Assembly: GCA_949358305.1 (NCBI GenBank)
Contig: OX442315.1
Span: 3,472,001-3,536,000, forward strand
Origin: Strigamia acuminata
Taxonomy: Eukaryota; Arthropoda; Chilopoda; Geophilomorpha; Linotaeniidae
Direction: 5' to 3'
Length of the DNA: 64,000 nt
Below the pieces are notes generated by a model, which worked only from the letters and a program-made list of their open reading frames with translations, did no database searches and was not told the origin of the DNA. Positions 1-10,600 of this stretch are shown here, one piece after another. The position numbers and the translations under genes were made by a program. Positions within the stretch are counted from its first letter, which is position 1. Each line of letters begins with the position of its first letter.

Positions 1-2
1 CG

Positions 3-8
3 TTTATT
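3..8 (-). terminator. Poly(A) signal AATAAA of PAK1IP1
   Basis: On the minus strand an AATAAA lies 27 bases past the PAK1IP1 stop codon, which is a normal distance for a poly(A) signal. The cleavage site would fall at or beyond the left edge of the window. Confidence 0.6.
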
Positions 9-34
9 TCCATTATTTTTGTACAAAAATAAAA

Positions 35-1485
35 TCATGTCTCCGCAATTTTCTTCTTTTTCCTCATTTTCGTTCCGTTTTCTTTCGATTTCGACCTTTT
101 CACCGAACTAATCTCTTCGGGTACTGAAAAAAAAAAAGAATAACGCGTATAAAGACATTAAACCAACCAAAACCAATCCAATTTTCCTCATTTACCTATA
201 CTTGGACTCTCCTCCTTCACTTCCTCCATTTTCTCCACCTTTACCTCATGAATGGCGACCGTTAAACACGTGACGCGACACCCAGTGTTGGTTTTCGCCA
301 ACAAAATAGGCTTATCTTCCAACTTCTCCAAATTTAACTTCCAAACTTTAACAAATCCGTCGTTGGACGCCGTCACGAGTATCTTTCCACCATCAACCAC
401 CTTCATCTCCTTAATCCGCGTCGAATGCGCATTAAACTTACAATAAAGTTTATCTTTTAATGTCGAATGAATCTCGACCGATCCGCTCTCCCCGCCAATC
501 AAAATGACGTCATCCTACAACAAAAATCAAAAATCGATGAAAAAACTCGCAAAAAATGTACGAAAATCGCAAAAAAATACATTAAGAAACATTAAACTGT
601 GTATATTTCGTCCGTAATCGATCGAGTGAATAATTCCCGCCTTTTCCACGCTATAAACATCAGCTCCGTCGTCAATGGCGACCGCGTAAAAATGGCCGCT
701 CGGCGACCACTCGACGAGACTCGCAACTAAAAACAGAAATAAAACAGTAAATAACGAACTAAATCAACGATATAAACGTTAAAACACCTCTTTTTAGGTT
801 GGTAATGTACGCGGATCGGCCTTTAACTAAATTCCAAGTCCGCAAAGTGGCATCTTTGGACAAACTCAGCGCTAGTTTCCCGGATGGATGCACTGAGAGT
901 GACGTCACACCTTTCCTAAAAACGATTCGAATGGAGTTAGTCGACATTTTCGAGGGCTTAAATCCATTTCTGTCCATTTACTTATGGCCTCTGAGTGTTT
1001 TTAGACATTGCCAGTTATTCGTTTGCCACACACAGATGTTTCCGTCCTCACTTCCACTCAGTAAATAATTTCCGAAGAATTTCAACGCGTTTATGGAGCC
1101 TAAAATGACAATTTTTGTTAAATTTTGTTAAATTTTTTAAAAAAAATTCATCTCTTATGCGTGTGGGGACCTTCGTGGTGGATTAGCGCACCGCTTTCCT
1201 TTCTTGTTTTCAAATTAAACAGATTTATCGTCTCGTCCGTGGCGCCCGACGCTAAAAATTTCGCCGTTGCGCACAAACACCGAATGCTGCCCATGTGGCT
1301 GTGATTCGTAAAACTCTGTTGTAGCGAATATGTCTGTAAATATAGGGAAAATATTTTAGAAAAACACGTGGATCGTACTAATACATGTATTAAACAACAC
1401 TTACCCCATCTTTTTGCGTTAAATTGTAGCCAACTAGCATTTCTTCGTAGGTTCCTACGATTATTTCCATCTTCGTGTCGACCAT
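35..1485 (-). CDS. PAK1IP1: PAK1-interacting protein 1 / MAK11-like WD40 protein
   Basis: Seven exons (1485-1405, 1333-1171, 1099-982, 915-788, 726-581, 514-196, 123-35) join in continuous phase at GT-AG borders into 347 aa; human PAK1IP1 has about 392. The family is a nucleolar WD40 protein needed for 60S ribosome assembly and named for binding the kinase PAK1. Visible signatures are MEIIVGTYEEMLVGY at the start, GATDETINLF, GSEDGNICVW, VHPSGKLALS, KDATLRTWNL and ASNDGFVKVWKL, which are successive WD blades. The tail is lysine-rich (MRKKKKI), as in the human protein. The start chosen is MVDTKMEIIV; an in-frame ATG five codons later is equally close to the human start. The exon 2 donor reads GTCCCC, which is weak but required by the frame. 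Identity is firm; the last exon rests on phase, acceptor and the basic tail. Confidence 0.9.
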
Positions 1486-1690
1486 TTTGGATTCTGCAAT
1501 GTAACTCCAAAATCCGGGTCAGAGATATGACGTTTAAAATTCTGCTTTTGTGTAACAAATAACGATTTTGTATGACGTATTTAGATACATACTTGGCTGG
1601 AGTAGTCGCTGAGCAGAGATAATGGCTAAGGGGAGTGTTTTTTGATAGTGTTTTCTCGCAAATTATAATGTTCTGACTTGTTTTACGGTC
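1486..1690. promoter_or_regulatory. Short shared promoter region between PAK1IP1 and WASHC5
   Basis: Only about 205 bp separate the divergent start codons, so both 5' leaders and core promoters must lie here unless a leader exon is hidden inside the neighbour. Two TGACGT half-sites of the CRE/ATF type are visible at 1528-1533 and 1573-1578. No TATA box is convincing. Shared regulation of the two genes is an inference from the spacing. Confidence 0.45.
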
Positions 1691-4600
1691 ATGGTTGACT
1701 ATTTAGCGGAAAATAACGTGTGCGGGCAAAATATCCTGCGGTTGGTGTCGCGTGGCAACGCCATAATCGCTGAATTACTTCGTTTGTCCGATTTTGTTCC
1801 GTCGGTTTTCCGCCTGGAAACGAAATACGACCAGCAGAAATATGGAGAAATTCTGTCGGATTTCATGTATTTTCGCACCGCCGAGTATTTCGACAATAAA
1901 ATCGAGACGAATTCGGTAATAAATCAATCCAACCTCGATAATAATTGATGATTGACGCTTTTTTTGTGTTTTTTATTTTTATTTTAGCAACTTCAAGACA
2001 CGGATGAGGAATTTCGTGAGAATTACACGGAAACGTTGACGAGATTTTATTTGGCTTTTGAAAGCATTCATAAATATATTTTGGATTTGAATCGGTGATG
2101 AATAAACGCGTAAACGTGTGTGGTGACGAGAAATAATTAATTTTGGGTTTTATTCGCAGGTTTATCGAGGATTTGGAAGAAGGTGTTTACATTCAACAAA
2201 CGTTGGAATCGGTTTTTATTAACGAAGATGGGAAGCAACTGTTGGTATATGAGTGGAATTAATTAGTTTGGTCGATTGGTTGAATTTAGTATAAAAAAAA
2301 TGAAAGAATTATTGAAAAAGACGAAAAAAGTATAAATTTTGACGAATTCTGGTGGATTTTTGACGATTTTTTGATGATTTTGTCGATTTCTGATGTTTTT
2401 TGTCGATTTTTTGACGATTTTTAATGTTTTTTGTCGATTTTTTGACGATTTCTGATGTTTTTTGTCGATTTTTTGACGATTTTTAATGTTTTTTGTCGAT
2501 TTTTTGACGATTTCTGATGTTTTTTGTCGATTTTTTGACGATTTCTGATGTTTATAATCGATTTTTTGATAATTTTTTATTATTTTCTAATAATTTTTGC
2601 TTAATTTTGACGATTTTTGGTGATTTTTGACACTTTTTGAAGATTTTTTGATAATTTTGTCGATTTATGATGTTTTTTGTCGATTTTTTGACGATTTCTG
2701 ATGTTTTTTGTCGTTTTTTTGACGATTTTTGGTGTTTTTGTCGATTTTTTGACGATTTCTGATGTTTGTAGTCGATTTTTTGATAATTTTTTATTATTTT
2801 CTATTAATTTTTGCTTAATTTTGCCGATTTTTGGTGATTTTTGACACTTTTTGACGGATTTTGAATGATTTTTGTTGATTTTTGGATGATTTTGTATAAT
2901 TTTTTATTTATTTCGAATCTTTTTGGTGATTTTGGACGATTTTTGATTGAATGTTTTTGTTTGTTTGATTAGTGCGAAGCTTTGTTCCTGTACGGCGTTA
3001 TGTTGTTCGTGGTGGACTCTCGGATCGAGGGGACAGTTCGAGAACGGATGCTCGTGTCGTTCTATCGCTACAGTGGACAGAAATCGACGGCTGACTCGAA
3101 CGTGGATGAAGTTTGCAAACTTCTTCGCAGCACTGGATTTACATCCAATTCCCCGACGGCTAAAAGACCACCGAATTACCCCGACGAATATTTCAAGTGA
3201 TTCAAAATTAAACTCCTAATGATCAAATGACGTTTACTGCACCGTCTTTACCCGAATTTATCTGCACGAATGCATTTATACACGAAATGTAGTGCGAAAA
3301 TGCAATTTATTTGTCCGAAAATGCAATTTTCTGTCCGAAAATGCAATTTTCTGTCCGAAAATGCAATTTTTTGTCCGAAAATGCAATTTTCTGTCCGAAA
3401 ATGCAACTTTTTTGTCCGAAAATGCAACTTTTTTGTCCGAAAATGCAACTTATTTGTCTGAAAATGCAATTTTCTGTCCGAAAATGCAATTTATTTGTCC
3501 GAAAATGCAACTTATTTGTCCGAAAATGCATTTTTAGTTGCAATAATGCATTTTTAGTTGCAATAATGCATTTTTAGTTGCAATAATGCATTTTTAGTTG
3601 CAATAATGCATTTTTAGTTGCAATAATGCATTTCATAAGTGCATTTTCTACTTAAAAACAGTAATATTGTATTTTTAATGCATTTTTAATGTGAAGAACG
3701 CATTATAAGTCTATGAATAAGTGCATTTTTCAATGCACCAATGCATTTTGTATGGTTAATTGCAGACGAATCGCCATCAACCACACGTACATCAGCATGG
3801 TGATCGGACGGCTGCGCTCGGACGACATTTACAACCAGATCTCGGCGTACCCGCTGCCGGACCACCGCAGCACGGCGCTGGCGACGCAGGCGTCCATGCT
3901 GTACGTGGTGCTGTTCTTCGCGCCCAACATCCTGCACAACGAGACGGCCAAGATGCGCGAGATCGTGGACAAGAACTTGCCGGACAACTGGGTGGTGAGC
4001 GTGTACATGGGCATCGTGGTGAACGTGGTGGACGCCTGGGAGCCGTACAAGGCGGCCAAGATGGCGCTGACGAACACGCTGGAGCCGAGCAACGTGAAGG
4101 AGCAGGCGGTCAAGTACGCGGGCAAGATCAGGCGGTTGAAGCCGCAGGTGCAGCAGTTGCTCAAGGAGGGCATCTTGACGGGGGAGTCCATCCTCGATCA
4201 TATTCCCAAGCTGTTGAATTTGTTGCGCGAGTGCAACGTCACGCTCAGGTGGCTTTTCATGCATACGGCCAACATCACTTATAGTAAATCAATTTGCTTT
4301 TATTTCTGTTGTTTAACTGCTTTTTTCAATCAATCTGCTGCGATTAGTGCCAATTTTTATCCATTTATTTCGATTTTTATCGATAAAATCCAGTTTTAGA
4401 CGATTTTTATCGATAAAATTCAGTTTTAGACGATTTTTATCGATAAAAACCAGTTTTAGATGATTTTTATCGATAAAGTGCAGTTTTAGACGAATTTTAT
4501 CGATTAAATGCAGTTTTAGACGATTTTTATTGATATGATGCAATTGCATCTGATTTTTATCGATATGATGCAATTTCGCACGATTTTTATCGATAAAATC

Positions 4601-7600
4601 CAGTTTTAGACGATTTTTATCGATGAAATGCAGTTTTAGACGATTTTTATCGATAAAATGCAGTTTTAGACGATTTTTATCGATAAAGTGCAGTTTTAGA
4701 CGAATTTTATTGATTAAATGCAGTTTTAGACGATTTTTATTGATATGATGCAATTGCACACAATTTTTATCGATATAATACAATTTTACACGATTTTTAT
4801 CGATATGATTCAATTTCACACGATTTTTATCGATATAATACAGTTTTACACGATTTTTATCGATAAAATGCAGTTTTAGACGATTTTTATCGATAAATTC
4901 CAGTTTTAGACGATTTTTATCGATAAAATCCAGTTTTAGACGATTTTATCAATAAAATGCAGTTTTAGACGATTTTTATCGATAAAATGCAGTTTTAGAC
5001 GATTCTTATCGATAAAATGCAGTTTTAGACGATTTTTATCGATTTTTTCAATCAATCTATTGCGATTAGTGCCAATTTCTTATCCATTTATTACGATTTT
5101 TATCCCTAAAATGCAGTTTCTATCGGATTTATCCACTGATTTCGAATTTTATCGATAAAATGCAGTTTTATTTATCATTTTTTTAATCGATTTATTGCTA
5201 TTTCATGAATTTCTGTCAATTTTTACCATTGGTATTTGAATTGATGCAAATTGCAGACGCCGACGTGGCGAAGAAGTGTCGCGCTCTCCAAGAGCAGGTG
5301 ATCAACGAAAGCAAATACAGCCCGCTCCAGGTGTTTGAACTCTTGCTCAACACCTCGCAACTCGAGCTGAAAATCAAAGAAATATTCCGAAAAATGCTCA
5401 ACGAAAAGGACCAGATGTGGAACCTCTACCAAAAGGAGGCGTCCGAACGCATCAAAGAACTCGCCGACGTCTTTTCCGGCACGAAACCACTCACCCGTGT
5501 CGAAAAAAATGGTAAAAACCAAACGCAATAAAAGCCAAAAACTGATTGTGTGCTGTATTTGCACCACAAGGAATTGTGCAGGTTTGAGCACACTTAGAAA
5601 GTGCATTGTGTTGGCAACAATACATCGTATAAAGCATCATGCAGCTTCCATATTTTCTTCTAGTAACGGTTGGCCCCGTGCGCTATTTGCCAAAAAATAT
5701 TTTGACCCGCGCCCTATTTGAGGCCCGCGGTTTATTCCGAATTGGAAAAAAACATCGGCCAATTTGCGATGAAAATCACAAAAACAGTGTGATAAATGAA
5801 ACGTTTTGCATGTGTTTCGGTAATTTCTACTGAAACATATGCAAAACGTTCTATTTATCATCCTTTTCGGCTCATTTCAAAAATTTTCGGCCGACAATTG
5901 GAACGTTTCCGGGACGTAACAATTGACCCCACGCGCTAAACAAGGCCCGCGCCTTATTTGTAAAAAAAAGTTCCGCCCCGCGTGTTAAATAAGGTCCGCG
6001 GGCTATTACAGGCTCGCGTACATATCAATGATATACGGTAGTCAAACTGAGATAGTCAAACTGAGATAGTCAAACTGAGATAGTCAAACTGAGATAGTCA
6101 AAATGAGATAGTCAAAATGAGATAGTCAAACTGAGATAGTCAAACTGAGATAGTCAAAATGAGATAGTCAAAATGAGATAGTCAAACTGAGATAGTCAAA
6201 ATGAGAATTTATTATGCAAAAAGTGAAAAGACGTAACCGCATTTGATGTTTGATGCTTGGTTCATAAAGCCTCAACGGGTGGCGCCAGTAGCAAGAGAAA
6301 AAATTGTCGAGAATTTTGCATGGCGAGAGGAAATAAATCCCGGTAACAACCAATGAGACGTCAAAACCGGTTTGTTACGCGCGTCGGGATTGGTCGGGAA
6401 AACGATTGTTGTTACATTAGGCCTAATCTCATTCGTAGTTATTAATAGCCTTAGCTATACTCTGACCGACTGTAAGAAGGACCCTAACTCACAGCCTCAT
6501 TACTCCTTCCTGTGGAGTGTGTCACACCACCAGGAAAAGTAGTTTTAGTATTAAATTTTAATCGATTTTTGACGATTTTTAATGGATTTTTTACAATTTT
6601 TAATCGATTTTTAATCGATTTTTGACGATTTTTAATCGATTTTTATCAATTTTTTAACGAGTTTTATCGATTTTTGACGTTTTTTTAACGATTTTAATCA
6701 ATTTCTTACAATTTTTAATCGATGTTTATTGATTTTTATTGATTTTTAACGGTTTTAATCGATTTTAACGATTTTGAACAATATTGATAAAACTCATTAA
6801 AAATCGATAAAAATTAATCAAAATCGATCAAAATCGATCAAAATCGATTAGAAATTGTAAGAAGTCGTTAAAAAATCGTCAAAAATGGATAAAAATTGTT
6901 TAAAAATCGTCAAAAATCGATAAAAATAGATAGAAATCAATAAAAAATCGATAATAATCGATTAAAAATCGTCAAAAATCGATTAAAATTTAATACTGAC
7001 TGAAACTACTGGTGTGACATACTCCACAGTTAGGAGTAATGAGGCTGTGAGTTAGGGTCCTTCTTAAGGTAGGTCAGAGTATAGTGGTAGATTCTCACTG
7101 CTACTAGTGAAGCGAAAGAAGAATGAGGTTTTAGGCATAGATCTTGGCTTTGTGATTTTGTACTCGGAAGCAAAGATACAAAAGATTGTCTTTTGTATTT
7201 TTCAGAGAATTTGCAGTCGTGGTTCGGCGAGATCGCCAAACAGATCGACCTGCTGAGTTCCGGCGACACGACGGCGTCCGGGCGCAAAATCATCCAGCTG
7301 ATCCAAGCTCTGGAGGAAGTGCAGGAGTTCCACCAGCTCGAGTTGAACCTGCAGGTGAAGCAATTCCTGCAGGACACGCGCAAATATCTGCACCAAATGA
7401 TCCGGACGGTGAACGTGAAAGAGGAGGTGCTCATTTCCATACAGATCATCGGCGACTTGTCGTACGCCTGGCAGATGATCGACACGTACACGTCGTACAT
7501 GCAGGAGGGCGTCAAGAACGATCCGTCGCTCGTCATCAAGTTGCGCGCCACCTTCCTCAAATTGTCGTCCGCGCTCGATTTGCCGCTTCTGCGCATCAAC

Positions 7601-10600
7601 CAAGCCAAGAGTCCCGATTTGATGAGCGTTTCGCAGTATTATTCGGGTAAACAACAACCTATTGTGCATTTCTTTCTTGTTTTCTCTTATTCACCTTCCT
7701 GCCTGTTGATGTTTTTTATTTCTTCTTTTTTTCTCTTTTATTGATGTTTTCTCACGTTTTATTTTCGTATTTTCACATTTTATTGATGTTTTTCGATTTT
7801 TAATGATGTTTTATGTTGTTTTTCGATTTTTATTGATGATTTCTGATGTTTTTCGATTTTTATTGATGTTTTCTGATGTTTTTCGATTTTTATTGATGGT
7901 TCCTGATGTTTTTCGATTTTTATTGATGTTTTTCGATTTTTATTGATGTTTTTCGATTTTTATTGGTTTTCTTATGTTTTTCGATTTTTATTGATGTTTT
8001 CGATTTTTATTGATGTTTTCTGATGTTTTTCGGTTTTTATTGATATTTTTTGATGTTTTTCGATTTTTATTGATGTTTTCTGATGTTTTTCGATTTTTAT
8101 TGATATTTTTTGATGTTTTTTAATTTTTATTAATGTTTTCTAAAGTTTTTCGATTTTTATTGATGTTTGTCGATTTTTATTGATGTTTTCTGATGTTTTT
8201 CGATTTTTATTGATGTTTTTCGATTTTTATTCATGTTTTTCGATTTTTATTGATGTTTTTCGATTTTTATTGATATTTTTTTTATGTTTTTTGGATTTTT
8301 ATTGATGTTTTCTGATGTTTTTCGATTTTTATTGATGTTTTCTGATGTTTTTCGATTTTTATTGATATTTTTTGATGGTTTTTTGATTTTTATTGATGTT
8401 TTCTGATGTTTTTCGATTTGTATTGATATTTTTTGATGGTTTTTTGATTTTTATTGATATTTTTGATGTTTTTTGATTTTTATGGATGTTTTCTGATGTT
8501 TTTCGATTTGTATTGATGTTTTCTGATGTTTTTCGATTTTTATTGATATTTTCTGATGTTTTTCGATTTTTATTGATGTTTTCTGATGTTTTTTCGATTT
8601 TTGATAAAGTTTTTTCTCGTTTTATTTATTTTTTTATTTATTTTTTTGATGATTGATGGAGTTATTTGTTCTTTTTGTGTAGGTGAGTTGGTTGTTTACG
8701 TGCGGAAAGTTCTGCAGATTATTCCGGAGACGATGTTTGGAATTTTGGATAAGATTGTTAAGCTGCAGACGAATCAGATTAAGGAAGTGCCAACTCGCTT
8801 AGATAAGGACAAGTTGAGGGAATATGCGCAGTTGGAGGATCGCTATCGTGTCGCCAAGTGGACGCATTCCATTTCCGTTTTTACAGAGGGAATTCTCATG
8901 ATGAAAAGCACTCTGGTCGGCATTATCAAAGTAAATTTACACTTCAACATCATTTAATTATTTTTTAAATAAAATTCTATGGACAGAAAATTTAGAAATT
9001 CCATTTTAAAATCATCAAATTACTGGAAAATTTCCAATTTTATTGGATTTTTCAAAAGAATTTCTAATTTTAATTGTTTTTCAAAAGAATTTCCAATTTT
9101 AATTGTTTTTCATGAAAATTTTCCAATTTTAATTGATTTTTCATGAAAATTTTCCAATTTTAATTGATTTTCAATGAAAATTTTCTAATTTTTATTGATT
9201 TTCCACTAAAATTTTCCAATTTTGTTTGATCTTCCACTAAAATTTTCCAATTTTGATTGATTTTTAATGAAAATTTTCCAATTTTGATTGATTTTTAATG
9301 AAAGTTTTCCAATTTTGATTGATTTTCAATGAAAATTTTCCAATTTTGATTGATTTTCAATGAAAATTTTCCAATTTTGATTGATTTTCCACGAAATTTT
9401 TTTTAATTTTGTTTGATTTTCCACTAAAATTTTCCAATTTTGATTAATTTTCCACGAAAATTTTCCAATTTTGATTGATTTTTAATGAAAATTTTCCAAT
9501 TTTGATTGATTTTCCACCAAAATTTTCCAATTTTGATTGATTTTCCACCAAAATTTTCCAATTTTGATTGATTTTCCACAAAAATTTTCCATTTTCCATT
9601 GAATTCAAATTTTCCACACACAAAATAACCAAAATTAATTGTCCAAAAAGATGAAATTCTTTTCTGGTTAATTCATCTCGCAGATTGACCCCAAACATCT
9701 CCTAGAGGACGGAATCAGGAAGGAACTGGTCCGGCAAGTGGCCACAGCGCTACACAACGGTTTAATATTCAACCCAAAAAGCAAAGTAACTTTTCCGCAA
9801 CCAAATTCGCGTCCAAATTTGATTTTGATTTTGATTTTGCAGTCGAGCGAACTGAATCAAAAATTGGACGCGCTCGGGCGGATCATGGAAGGCTTCCAGA
9901 AATCCTTCGAGTACATCCAAGATTACGTCAACATTTACGCGCTCAAAATCTGGCAGGAAGAAGTTTCGCGCATCGTCAACTACAACGTGGAACAGGAGTG
10001 CAACAGATTCTTGCGCCATAAGGTGCAGGATTGGGAGAGCATCTACCAGTCGCGGCACATTCCCATCCCGCGGTTTGCGCCCACCGACTCCGGCGCGCTC
10101 AATTTCATCGGCAGGTTGGCGCAGGAAATCGTGCGCGTCACCGATCCAAAGTATGTCTCATTTTGCCTCCATTTTTCTGATTTTTGCACAAATTTTCTGA
10201 TTTTTGCACAAATTTTCTGATTTTTGCACAAATTTTCTGATTTTTGCACAAATTTTCTGATTTTTGCACAAATTTTCTGATTTTTGCACAAATTTTCTGA
10301 TTTTTGCACAAATTTTCTGATTTTTGCACAAATTTTCTGATTTTTGCACAAATTTTCTGATTTTTGCACAAATTTTCTGATTTTTGCACAAATTTTCTGA
10401 TTTTTGCACAAATTTTCTGATTTTTGCACAAATTTTCTGATTTTTGCACAAATTTTCTGATTTTTGCACAAATTTTCTGATTTTTGCACAAATTTTCTGA
10501 TTTTTGCACAAATTTTCTGATTTTTGCACAAATGTTCTGATTTTTGCACAAATTTTCTGATTTTTGCACAAATTTTCTGATTTTTGCACAAATTTTCTGA

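Noticed and set aside
3686-4284. Open frames on both strands overlapping WASHC5 exon 5
   Set aside because: Antisense or out-of-frame shadows of a GC-rich coding exon; the strumpellin frame explains the conservation.
4313-4819. Minus-strand frame with [10 protein letters not shown] repeats
   Set aside because: Product of the 30-bp array in a WASHC5 intron; the unit length divisible by three keeps it open. No start context, splice sites or family.
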